From positions 1 to 64,000 of the IMG/VR virus record IMGVR_UViG_3300028030_000007: 64,000 nt of DNA; one strand, 5' to 3'. Positions 25,387 to 34,000 of this stretch are shown piece by piece. The notes under the pieces were generated by a model that searched no databases, was not told where the DNA came from, and saw only the letters and a program-made list of their open reading frames with translations. Source of the stretch: a virus. Within the stretch, counting starts at the first letter, position 1; every line of letters starts with the position of its first letter. The translations under genes were made by a program, and so were the position numbers.

Positions 25387-25955
25387 AAAAGTCGGACGGA
25401 ATAAGGTCAAAAATAATTGACGCGGTTGTAAAGAGCACACCGTCAGTAATAAATAGAATACTAGTTGATGGACATGTAATAATAGATGGTACAGAAATTT
25501 CCGCGTATAAGAAGAAAGATGGTATCATAATAGAGATAGAGGTTCCGACAGACTCAATAAAAATTTCCGGGAAAGATGACAATAAACCTGCTAAAAAAAG
25601 AATAGAAACCGCTAGGGAAATATACGAAAAGAATCAAGATATAATACACGGCAGAAAAAATGTCAGTCGAGGGACTAAGGGGAAAGTAGGCGTTAGCAAA
25701 GCATATGCATCAAAGAATTTCAATCCAACAACGAAAAGAGACGTTAGACAATTGTCTAGAAAACAGGTTGAATATAACGTTGATATTGACGATGAAGTAG
25801 AAGTATTCATTGAAGACAATGGTAAAGTTATTAGTGTGAATTCCGATAAACAAAGGAATGACATACTAAACAAATACTCTGAAAAGATAACTAAGGTTAT
25901 AACTAAATCACTCTCTGAACATATTGAAAAACTGATCGGTGAAAGTAAATTATGA
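25383..25955 (+). CDS. Uncharacterised basic protein
   Basis: A 190-residue protein starting inside the previous stop (ATGA). An N-terminal helix is followed by a short beta segment (LVDGHVIIDGTEISAYKKKD), a basic linker (REIYEKNQDIIHGRKNVSRG) and an alternating-charge C-terminal domain (EYNVDIDDEVEVFIEDNGKV) ending in a helix. It may bind nucleic acid given the net positive middle, but nothing specific is visible. Confidence 0.55.
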   Translation: MKKSDGIRSKIIDAVVKSTPSVINRILVDGHVIIDGTEISAYKKKDGIIIEIEVPTDSIKISGKDDNKPAKKRIETAREIYEKNQDIIHGRKNVSRGTKGKVGVSKAYASKNFNPTTKRDVRQLSRKQVEYNVDIDDEVEVFIEDNGKVISVNSDKQRNDILNKYSEKITKVITKSLSEHIEKLIGESKL

Positions 25956-26572
25956 AAGCTTACAAAATAACAAATAACTCAAACATGAACATAAGAATAG
26001 AAGATATCGGTGTTCAGATAAACTCTAAATGTTCTTGTATCGTATCTCAACAACAACTCGGTTCATCGAGTGATATAAATAGATTTTCAGATTACATAAC
26101 AGTAAATGAAATAGTAGTAAATAACCCGTCATCAATACATAAACCGAGTTTTATAAAAAAGCATGGTCAGATAATATTCAATCCGATCATGGAAAAGAAA
26201 GAAAGTCATACCGAAGAAAGAATAGACGATATAAACAAACATTTAGTCGGGCTTAACAAATCGATAGAAGAATTGAAGAGTCTAATAAATGAAAGAGCAA
26301 GATTGATTGAAGAAAGTAAATCGATCATAAAGTATGAAATAGAGAAACAACCGGGGTCAGAAAGTAAAATTGATGAAGATCCGGAAAGTATGATAGTTGT
26401 TGGTGAACTTGTTCCGACACCTAAAGAAACACAGATCAATATTAGGTCAAAAGAAACTGAGTCAGAATCGTTTTCTTCTGCTAGAAAGGCGTTGAAAAAC
26501 GCTAGGAAATCCACTAAGAAGCCGTCAAGAAAATCAACCAAGAAACCCGCCAGGAAATCAACTAAAAAATGA
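25952..26572 (+). CDS. Protein with histone-H1-like basic C-terminal repeats
   Basis: A 206-residue protein linked by ATGA overlap. The N-terminal 65 residues are beta-type (MKAYKITNNSNMNIRIEDIG). Residues 85-130 form a coiled coil (RIDDINKHLVGLNKSIEELK and onward). The last 40 residues are a basic tail with the repeat RKSTKKP present about three times, like H1-type tails that neutralise DNA charge. A coiled coil plus basic tail suggests an oligomeric DNA-binding or packaged protein. Two other genes here have similar Lys/Pro repeats. Confidence 0.58.
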   Translation: MKAYKITNNSNMNIRIEDIGVQINSKCSCIVSQQQLGSSSDINRFSDYITVNEIVVNNPSSIHKPSFIKKHGQIIFNPIMEKKESHTEERIDDINKHLVGLNKSIEELKSLINERARLIEESKSIIKYEIEKQPGSESKIDEDPESMIVVGELVPTPKETQINIRSKETESESFSSARKALKNARKSTKKPSRKSTKKPARKSTKK

Positions 26573-26943
26573 ATAAAAAACAGTTTTTATTGCAACTAGC
26601 GGATCATCACTCTAGACTGGCGGCATCATTCAATAAGATCGCTCGCGATGAAGAGTGTCGTACATTATTGGACACTGCAAGCACACTTATAAAAAAGTCC
26701 ATACAATACTCATTTATGAGTAGACTTGATAATCCGATGTTGTATGTTCAACAGTTTAATAATATATTAAATAATAATCTTGATAAACTCATTGAATGCG
26801 GGATCACTAAAAGTTATATGTTACAACTTGTTCAAGATTTGACTAGATATGAAGTTGATAGAGCGTCAAAAGTATCCGATAACAAATTTCATGAAAATGT
26901 ATTAAGAAAACTAATACAAGTTGTAACCCGTCAAAATTGGTAA
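26569..26943 (+). CDS. Small protein with shared N-terminal HH motif, copy 1
   Basis: A 124-residue helical protein, last of the ATGA-coupled run. Its N-terminus MNKKQFLLQLADHHSRLAAS parallels MNKVEFLMSLSKHHERLASS of the gene at 30026: identical spacing of FL, HH, RLA and S, although the bodies differ. This points to a common N-terminal signal or docking helix. It is followed at once by a strong hairpin. Confidence 0.6.
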   Translation: MNKKQFLLQLADHHSRLAASFNKIARDEECRTLLDTASTLIKKSIQYSFMSRLDNPMLYVQQFNNILNNNLDKLIECGITKSYMLQLVQDLTRYEVDRASKVSDNKFHENVLRKLIQVVTRQNW

Positions 26944-26946
26944 AAA

Positions 26947-26991
26947 CGTAGGCGGCTGTTGTATTGTATTGTTATTCAATGACCGCCTACG
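26947..26991 (+). terminator. Hairpin between coupled gene run and actin-like gene
   Basis: CGTAGGCGG (26947-26955) pairs exactly with CCGCCTACG (26983-26991). The 27-nt loop can form a smaller ATTG/CAAT stem. It starts 3 bases after the preceding stop. There is no T-run; GGAG of the next gene follows 9 bases later, so it may insulate or regulate that gene. Confidence 0.5.
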
Positions 26992-27010
26992 AAAGTATTT
27001 GGAGATACTA

Positions 27011-27994
27011 ATGGAACCTGGAGTTGGACTAGATTGTGGAACAATGAACTTTGTCTCTGCCAGAAGAAATGGCAAGAAGATATCTACATCGAGACTTCGG
27101 GATGTGTTCATTGATCTTCCTAAAGAAAATAAAAGGATGCTTAAACTATCAAAAACCTCATACATAGAGTATGACGGAAAATTGATAGTAATAGGTGATG
27201 AAGCTATACAAACGGCGAACTTGTTTAATAAAGAGGTTCGTCGTCCAATGAATAACGGAATAATTTCATCAGGAGAGATTGAAGCCAGAAGCGTCATGGC
27301 AATAATGATGAAACAGCTTCTAGGCGATCCGATAGCAGAGAATGAAAAATGTTGTTACTCTGTTCCGGCGAAGTCCATAGATAACAATTCTGACATTATC
27401 TATCATAGAGCGATGTTAGGAATGATACTCGAAGAAATAGGGTATGACCCTGAGCCAATAAATGAATCTCTGGCCGTTATCTATTCTGAGTGTGAAAAAG
27501 ATAACTTTTCAGGGATCGCGCTTTCATTTGGGTCCGGGATGACCAACGTTTGTATGTCGTATAATGCTATGAGCGCTATGGAGTTTTCCCTAGGTAGAGG
27601 CGGCGATTGGGTTGACAATGGAGCGGCGAAGGCTGTTGGAAGTACATCAGCTAAGATGTGCTCAATAAAAGAAAAGGGTGTGAATATTAAAGCACCTAGT
27701 AGTAGAAATGAAGAGGCCATAGCGCTTTATATAAGGGAACTCATCGATTATTCCATTAAGGGAATCATTAAAGAGTTTTCATCGAATGATAACATAATGA
27801 CGATCCCAACATCTATCCCGATCGTTATATCTGGTGGTACGTCACTCGCTGATGGTTTCGCTGATATGTTCACTGAGAGATTCGAAAAATTTAAGGATAA
27901 GTTTCCTGTTAGCGTGTCAAACATCAGGCAGGCTAAGGATCCACTTACTTCTGTCGCTAATGGTCTTTTGTTAATATCATCACTTGATGATTAA
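27011..27994 (+). CDS. Actin/MreB-like ATPase
   Basis: A 327-residue actin-fold ATPase that probably forms filaments. Phosphate-1 is VGLDCGTMN (residues 5-13). An MreB-like segment EVRRPMNNGIISSGEIEA spans 75-92 (MreB has RPMKDGVIAD here). NESLAVIYSE (151-160) matches the 'NEP' region, phosphate-2 is IALSFGSGMTNV (169-180), and the adenosine motif is IVISGGTSLADG (271-282). No membrane helix is seen. The start is ATG 27011 with GGAG 6 bases upstream; a longer frame from 26969 would run through the hairpin. ParM, Alp and MreB-type filaments can move or position DNA; whether this one segregates, positions or assembles phage particles is open. Confidence 0.82.
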   Translation: MEPGVGLDCGTMNFVSARRNGKKISTSRLRDVFIDLPKENKRMLKLSKTSYIEYDGKLIVIGDEAIQTANLFNKEVRRPMNNGIISSGEIEARSVMAIMMKQLLGDPIAENEKCCYSVPAKSIDNNSDIIYHRAMLGMILEEIGYDPEPINESLAVIYSECEKDNFSGIALSFGSGMTNVCMSYNAMSAMEFSLGRGGDWVDNGAAKAVGSTSAKMCSIKEKGVNIKAPSSRNEEAIALYIRELIDYSIKGIIKEFSSNDNIMTIPTSIPIVISGGTSLADGFADMFTERFEKFKDKFPVSVSNIRQAKDPLTSVANGLLLISSLDD

Positions 27995-28003
27995 GATTTT
28001 TTT
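27976..28003 (+). terminator. Intrinsic terminator candidate after actin-like gene
   Basis: ATCATCA (27976-27982) and TGATGAT (27985-27991) form a short stem at the very end of the gene, followed by TAAGATTTTTTTATTT with seven consecutive T. The stem is AT-rich and weak, but the layout is canonical. Confidence 0.4.
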
Positions 28004-28013
28004 ATTTGATTAA

Positions 28014-28032
28014 GTTTAGACAATTTCTAAAC
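28014..28032 (+). promoter_or_regulatory. Leader hairpin of the Lys-Pro-Glu repeat gene
   Basis: GTTTAGA (28014-28020) pairs with TCTAAAC (28026-28032) around a CAATT loop, just before the AAGGAA SD of the gene at 28053. It resembles the other 5' hairpins that precede well-expressed genes here. Confidence 0.4.
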
Positions 28033-28052
28033 CTAACGCAAGGAATATATCG

Positions 28053-28361
28053 ATGGCGAAGATAATGTACAAGGGTGTTACTTTTGTAGTCGGAGATCCG
28101 AAAAAGCCTGAGCCCAAGAAGGTTGAAAAGAAGGCCGAAAAGAAGGCCGAGCCAAAGAAGGCCGAGCCAAAGAAGGTTGAAAAGGTTGAAAAGGTTGAAA
28201 AGGTTGAAAAGAAGCCTGAGCCCAAGAAGCCTGAGCCCAAGAAGCCTGAGCCCAAGAAGCCTGAGCCCAAGAAGCCTGAGCCCAAGAAGGAAGAGCCTAA
28301 GAAGGTGATCACCAGAAGGGCTACAAGAAAAAAGTCAACTAGAAGGTCATCAAAGAAGTAG
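28053..28361 (+). CDS. Lys/Pro/Glu repeat protein with basic tail
   Basis: A 102-residue low-complexity protein. After a short possible beta strand (MAKIMYKGVTFVVGDP) it consists of AEPKK, VEK and five PEPKK repeats and ends in a highly basic tail (ITRRATRKKSTRRSSKK). The repeats are likely an extended, mobile linker, as in bacterial PEPKK or TonB-like spacers, and the tail could bind DNA. It lies directly after the actin-like gene with its own SD; an adaptor role for the filament is speculative. Confidence 0.65.
   Translation: MAKIMYKGVTFVVGDPKKPEPKKVEKKAEKKAEPKKAEPKKVEKVEKVEKVEKKPEPKKPEPKKPEPKKPEPKKPEPKKEEPKKVITRRATRKKSTRRSSKK
28176..28211 (+). repeat. 9-bp tandem repeat (VEK)
   Basis: Four exact copies of GTTGAAAAG, in frame, coding VEK repeats. 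Perfect identity at DNA level suggests recent expansion by slippage or recombination. Confidence 0.85.
28214..28288 (+). repeat. 15-bp tandem repeat (PEPKK)
   Basis: Five identical 15-bp units (CCTGAGCCCAAGAAG) in frame, coding PEPKK. Copy number is expected to vary between related genomes. Confidence 0.88.
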
Positions 28362-28368
28362 ATGATAA

Positions 28369-29511
28369 ATGATATCATGGATATCAAACCCAATAAAGAA
28401 ACGGGTAGTTGAATTATTAAAGAATATACTATCCGAAAATCCTAAGTATGCACAATATTCCGATAATATTCTAAATAAATTTTCATATAAAGAGAGACAA
28501 TCTGTCGGAATAATAGTAAACTCCACATCATCAAATAAACTTCACATGTCAGCGGATAACTTCCTAGGGAATTATTATTCGTTTGTCATGTTATCATCGG
28601 TCGATGGTTACTCATCAAAATCCATTGAGTGGGTGAAAGAAGACAGGTATAAACTTCTTCAGTTATCGTCAAAGGCCGATAACTTCCCTACAAAGCCAGG
28701 ATCATACGTCGTTGAGATAACGAAAGTTCCGGACCAAACACCCGGTACTTTTGTTATTTACAGTTATCTCGATGTACGCAGTGAACAGTTAATTCTTGTA
28801 AATACCGGGTCATCTGTGGAGGCCCAACTTCCAGCGACCGATATCGTTGAAAATTCTGTTGATCTGTACTATGATGACAAATATGCGTTAATTAATGGAA
28901 GTGATTACACAATAGATTATGAGTCGGGTCTTATAACGTTCACAGAATTGACCGCTGATGCTAACGTAACCGCGTCATACCGTTATTATAGTGGTAAATC
29001 GTCCGAGTATGAGTATGAATATGACAAATACAATAACACGGCTTTACCTGGTGTTATAATAGCATTTGGTGAGTATTCACAACTAGGTGATAAACAAGTA
29101 ATAACAGTCACGGATGAGAGACTTCACGTTTATGATACATATGGTGGGAGATTTGAAACTGATTTTGGATTAACTTTATTCACTAAAGATCCAGAAGAAA
29201 GAGAAAGACTGACAGATTATATAATACTAAAGATACTTCAATCACAAAGTAGTCTAGCTGATGAGGGAATAGAAATTCTTAACGTAGGTCATGGCGGGGA
29301 AGACGAAGAAGCTTATAACTCAGAAACTGATGAGTATTACTACGAATCAAACGTAAGTTTGCAACTTCGCGTTGATTGGATGATTTACAAGCCAAAGGTT
29401 ATAACTTCAATAGGCTACAATTTGAATGATGATAATCATCCAGAAAAAGCTAGCACAGTTATAAATGTGTGCAATGTATACAGAAATACAACAATACCGA
29501 TGATGAGATAG
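28369..29511 (+). CDS. Virion protein, neck/tail-completion candidate
   Basis: A 380-residue protein starting 7 bases after the repeat gene. The N-terminus is helical (PIKKRVVELLKNILSENPKY). Residues 160-210 hold the recurrent beta module (VDLYYDDKYALINGSDYTID, GLITFTELTAD, VTASYRYYSG). The C-terminal half includes an acidic loop (GGEDEEAYNSETDEYYYE) and ends IPMMR. Its place before the sheath gene suggests a neck, tail terminator or sheath-adaptor protein. No specific family is identified. Confidence 0.55.
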   Translation: MISWISNPIKKRVVELLKNILSENPKYAQYSDNILNKFSYKERQSVGIIVNSTSSNKLHMSADNFLGNYYSFVMLSSVDGYSSKSIEWVKEDRYKLLQLSSKADNFPTKPGSYVVEITKVPDQTPGTFVIYSYLDVRSEQLILVNTGSSVEAQLPATDIVENSVDLYYDDKYALINGSDYTIDYESGLITFTELTADANVTASYRYYSGKSSEYEYEYDKYNNTALPGVIIAFGEYSQLGDKQVITVTDERLHVYDTYGGRFETDFGLTLFTKDPEERERLTDYIILKILQSQSSLADEGIEILNVGHGGEDEEAYNSETDEYYYESNVSLQLRVDWMIYKPKVITSIGYNLNDDNHPEKASTVINVCNVYRNTTIPMMR

Positions 29512-29553
29512 TGTATAGTTATATATGTTAACCCACTACAAGGAATCACTATA

Positions 29554-30000
29554 ATGCCGATATATGAATACTACTGTGAAAAATGTAACTATTTGTTTGA
29601 ACAGTTACTAAATAGTTCTGAAAAAGAAGAATATAAAGACGGTTATCCATGCCCACAATGCGGTAAGATCGCCACAAAGTTGATATCAAAGTCTAATTTT
29701 GTTTTTAAATCAGACACTCCCGGTAACTCTGGAGTCCATGATCTGGACTACCCATCGGTTGATAAAGCCGTAGGACGTTCAGCCAATAGAAAGTGGAAAG
29801 AAATACACAAACAACAAGAAGCTAGGGACAAGGTAAGGAAAGAAACCGGTAAACAAGCACTGTCTACCGTATCAATAGCTGAGAATAAATACAAGCCAGC
29901 TAGCAAGGACATACTAGAAGACAGAAAAAAACTAAACAAAAAACTATCCAATATACCAGAATCTAATTTCATTAAATACGAACCATCAGTGAAAAAATAA
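29554..30000 (+). CDS. FmdB-like zinc-ribbon protein (second copy)
   Basis: A 148-residue protein beginning MPIYEYYCEKCNYLFEQL with YPCPQCGKIATKL further on: two CxxC pairs of an FmdB-type ribbon, then SNFVFKSDTPG, which parallels TNIVFKGPGW of the minus-strand copy at 19643. The C-terminal 80 residues are a basic helical extension. SD AAGGAA precedes the ATG. Two different FmdB-like genes in one virion block suggest a real role in assembly or DNA handling, not yet defined. Confidence 0.78.
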   Translation: MPIYEYYCEKCNYLFEQLLNSSEKEEYKDGYPCPQCGKIATKLISKSNFVFKSDTPGNSGVHDLDYPSVDKAVGRSANRKWKEIHKQQEARDKVRKETGKQALSTVSIAENKYKPASKDILEDRKKLNKKLSNIPESNFIKYEPSVKK

Positions 30001-30025
30001 AACTACTATAAAGTTTGTTATACAA

Positions 30026-30490
30026 ATGAATAAAGTAGAATTTTTAATGTCGCTGTCAAAGCATCATGAAAGGTTAGCCTCATCGTTTAGAAAAGAGGCT
30101 TCACTCATTAGTGATGATGTTGATCAGTATGGTCCCCAGGAAGACTCTATTGACATTTGGAAGTTAATTCCCATTGTTGATAATGAGGTTGTCGGCATAG
30201 GTGATATGCTGGAGGACCTTAGAGAGACCATCATGGGCGAGTACAATGGTACACGCTCTGTTAACGATATACTATCTGTATTCTACACTATATATGACAT
30301 GATTTCTCATCTTGCAGAAAGTGTCAAGGAAATCGATAAAGCTATTGGTGGCGATGAATACACGAAAAAGTACAGGTCAAAGCTTTTGAACATGATCCAT
30401 TTTTCTGAAATGCCTAATAAAAAGTATGCATGGATGAAGAGTGAACTTGCAGAGTTTATCGGTGAAAAGCTTTCATCAAATTTGTGGTGA
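30026..30490 (+). CDS. Small protein with shared N-terminal HH motif, copy 2
   Basis: A 154-residue helical protein. The first 27 residues (MNKVEFLMSLSKHHERLASS) match those of the protein at 26569. The rest (DIWKLIPIVDNEVVGIGDML; DILSVFYTIYDMISHLAESV) is a different helical domain without recognised function. Confidence 0.6.
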   Translation: MNKVEFLMSLSKHHERLASSFRKEASLISDDVDQYGPQEDSIDIWKLIPIVDNEVVGIGDMLEDLRETIMGEYNGTRSVNDILSVFYTIYDMISHLAESVKEIDKAIGGDEYTKKYRSKLLNMIHFSEMPNKKYAWMKSELAEFIGEKLSSNLW

Positions 30491-30520
30491 TAAGACTGGC
30501 GTACGGTGGCGCATGGTTAA

Positions 30521-30919
30521 ATGTCAATTCTAAGAAAAGTTAGCCATCGATATAGAGTCGCCGCATTTACTAGAACAATACCTAATAACAGTGAATATTA
30601 TAAAAATCAAATAACATACGATAATGAAAAAATCAAATCATTAATACTAGAAGCCAACGAAAAACTTAATGACCTGAGAGAATCACTAAACAACGTAGGT
30701 AGTGTTATCACACCTCCGTCATTGATGATATACAGGATAATCAATATAGCTTACATATTACAGTATACAAATATGTTTAGCAATGATATATTAATGGACT
30801 ATATGTATGAAATAATGATTGTACTAAATAGTTCATTACCAAAAAGTTCACCCATTAGATTTAGATTGATCGATAAATTGATGTCCGCTGAGTCATTTTA
30901 TCGATCTAAATTTAAATGA
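30521..30919 (+). CDS. Uncharacterised small helical protein
   Basis: A 132-residue helical protein. The N-terminus (MSILRKVSHRYRVAAFTRTI) is basic and amphipathic as in neighbouring small proteins. The middle contains a mildly hydrophobic helix (LMIYRIINIAYILQYTNMF) too polar for a clear membrane span. No SD is obvious. Unknown role. Confidence 0.52.
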   Translation: MSILRKVSHRYRVAAFTRTIPNNSEYYKNQITYDNEKIKSLILEANEKLNDLRESLNNVGSVITPPSLMIYRIINIAYILQYTNMFSNDILMDYMYEIMIVLNSSLPKSSPIRFRLIDKLMSAESFYRSKFK

Positions 30920-30986
30920 TATAAACAAAACCATACCGAGTAATTTACAAAAACCATGTCAGTTAAAAGTTTTTTAGGGAATCATA

Positions 30987-31023
30987 CATGTAAAATATGA
31001 CTATACGTCACAAATTTTACATG
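30987..31023 (+). promoter_or_regulatory. Inverted repeat upstream of the sheath gene
   Basis: CATGTAAAAT (30987-30996) and ATTTTACATG (31014-31023) are exact 10-bp inverted repeats with a 17-nt loop, in the longest gene-free gap of the window (30920-31081). It lies just before the promoter motif at 31037 and could end upstream transcription or act as an operator. Confidence 0.5.
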
Positions 31024-31036
31024 AGATATGAAACTA

Positions 31037-31060
31037 TTATAAGTATTTGTTAACAGATAA
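31037..31060 (+). promoter_or_regulatory. Candidate late-promoter motif, copy 2
   Basis: TTATAAGTATTTGTTAACAG, 45 bases before the sheath ATG, matches the motif at 20021. The sheath is among the most highly expressed late proteins, which supports a strong promoter here. SD AAGAGG precedes the start. Confidence 0.5.
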
Positions 31061-31081
31061 AAACATCTAAGAGGTTATAAC

Positions 31082-34000
31082 ATGGGTATCGGACCTTACA
31101 CCACTTATGCTCCCCCTGGCGTATACACTAGAACGATTAACGAACCAACCGGTGGAGTTTCTACCGGTGGAGTTAGAATCCCCGCTATCATCGGAACTTC
31201 TGTAGAATACATTTCACAGTATAACTATGAAATGATCAGAGGTTCCTCGTCTGTTGCAGATACTCAAGTTTTCAATGAAAACGTTGCATACAGATGGGTT
31301 ACTGGCGGAACTGATGATAACCCAAAGTTTGGACAGCAAAACGGATCACTCACTAAGTTTAGAGTGGCTAACTACCCGATCGTTGATGGTAACGGTTCTG
31401 GGACTGTGGCTATTAACTCTTCATCAATATCAGTCACTGTTAACGGTGAAGAAGTTCCGGTTCAATCAGTTAACGGTAGCTACGGAATAGTTTCCCTTGT
31501 TGCTCCTACTACGACTACTGATGAGGTTCTCGTAACTTATTACTTTGATCGTAAAGATACCCAGATCACTGATGATGTATCTGACCAGGTTACGTCAGGT
31601 GTTGCTTCATTGACCTCTAGTAAAGCCGAGTCATACGAGATAACTAGCGGTACGAATGAAAACCTCTACGTTAAGGTTGATGACACCACTGATGTTACGA
31701 TACCGCTTACTGCTGGTACAAGATCTGCTCAACAGATCGTTGATGATATTAATCTAGTCTCAGCTACCACTGGGTTATCAGCAACCGTTCACTCTGATAA
31801 TAACAATGAAAACAGAGTGAAGCTCGTTGCCACAAGTAATATAGAAATTCTGAGCACGACCAATAATGCGGCTTTCGCACTTGGTTTCACCTCAGGTCAA
31901 TATTCTGGCAGAAACCTCGTTTTCACTGTTTTCAACGGTCCGATCGTTGATGGTTCAGACGGTGGTATTACCACGACTGATCCGACTAAGGTCACAGTGA
32001 CGATTAACGGATCCACTGTTGCAGCTTCTGAAGTTAACGGTTCTACTAGAGCGGTGACGCTACCCTACGCCCCGGCTTCCGGGTCTACGGTTAAAATTAC
32101 CTATTACTTCAATACCTTCCAGGATACGTTTGACTATCTTCCAAATTCAAACATCCTTACTATCAACTCAGTAGGTATCGCTCCTGATAACACTGATTAT
32201 ACTGAGGGTAACGATTTTGTCATAGTTAATGATGGTGATCAGTCCTACATTAAGTGGGGGACTAGCGCTCTTGTTTTTGAGGGGACCACAACTGGAACCA
32301 AGCCTTTCAACACGCAAGAGACTATTAATCTTATCGATGATAGAATCTACATGGAACAGTGCTCTGATTACACTGATCCATCAACGAATACGGTTTCATT
32401 GGTTAAGTTCTCTCTTCAGTCAATCCCCACTACCGGTAATGGAAGAGACACGGTACTTGATTCATCTACCTATAATTCAGTCTCGAATGGTAGAATTGGG
32501 CTGACGACTGATAATCCCGGTCTTATCAAGGCTTACGTCGGTAAAGATGTTATCGACGCGATGTCACGATCTAACGTGACAATTAAGAGTGTTGATGGGT
32601 CTAACGGGATCATTGAGCTTGTTGACGCCATACCGAGTGGTAGTAAGGTATTCGTTACTTACTGGTACAATAGAATATCTGACGATGAGTACACACTTAC
32701 TTGTACTACGTCCGGAGCATCTGGTATTGGTAAATACAAGATCACCGATAAGTCTGGTAACACGATATACACCACGAAGTTTGGTTCAAAGTCTGGAATG
32801 TCAAAGGATGTGAACTGGCCCTCCGGCGTTGAGTCAACCCCTGATGCGTTCCACTCTGGTGGGAACCCGGTGAATGAAACCGTTACGGTAACGTTCGATA
32901 ACACGATTTATCCTGCTACTCACGCTACCATAACGACTGATCCTGGTCCATTTGATATTTATTCAACAAAATCAATCTTCGGACCGATTCTTGTTGATAA
33001 CGCTACGGTTGCTGGTGCTAATCTTGGACATGGATCAGTAGCTACATATATTGGTGATCTTGTTGATAACCCTGGATCAATGTCGTTCACTGCAAGTGAC
33101 TATCTTTCAATAACAGTGGATAGCATTGATATCGATCCAATAGCACTGTCATCAGCTACATCACTTGCAAATGTTGCTGCATTGATCGATACTGCCATTT
33201 CTAATGACACTCAGACTCATAGTGATGGATCCGACATTTTCGCTGCAGGAACTGTTGCAACATTAGTTACAGCGGTGAATGAGCTTAAAGCTAATTACAA
33301 TCATCACGTGAGTAATGAGGATAATAGTGGTGGTCACGCTACACCAGCAAATGATTATCATAACAACCTAGGAACTGCAATATCTACTGCAGATGCTACT
33401 GATTGGGCCACTGCTAAAGCTTTGATAGATGAAATAGCAACGGCTTATGAGTTACATAGAGTTGATACTCCTACTTTGCATGCCGCAGCTGATAATACAA
33501 ATAAATTGGATCTAACATTAACATCAGATACTCCATACGATGCAGTTGACAAATTAAATGATATAATAAGTAAGTTTAATAGTCACATTTCAAATGATTC
33601 CGGTGTATCTGGTTATCATACAAATGCTGACACATTCAACGGAGTGATAACAACAGCGGTGTTTTCACCTAACAATCTTGTAGATAGCATTACTTATGGA
33701 TCACAAGGATTCTTGGTGATCAAGAGCAATGAATCATCAGGATCAGATTACTACGTTAACGTAAAAATTAATAAGCCATCAGGCAGTGGACAGTCAGATG
33801 CTTCTGCTAAGGTTGGACTTGACACTACCAGAGAAGCTAACGCGTATGATTGGTTAGCAGTCGATTATCCTGCATTTGTTTACGGAACGAAAACCCCGAG
33901 CTTTAACATTCAGTCACTCGTTAGCGATTCACTGAGTCTTGGTATCGATGGACTTTCGTTCTCCGTTCCTCTTGTTACAGGATCAGCTAGATCGATAAGA

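Noticed and set aside
28176-28288. Tandem repeats as an origin (iteron) array
   Set aside because: The repeats keep codon frame (VEK and PEPKK) and lie wholly inside a gene with an SD, so they are protein repeats.
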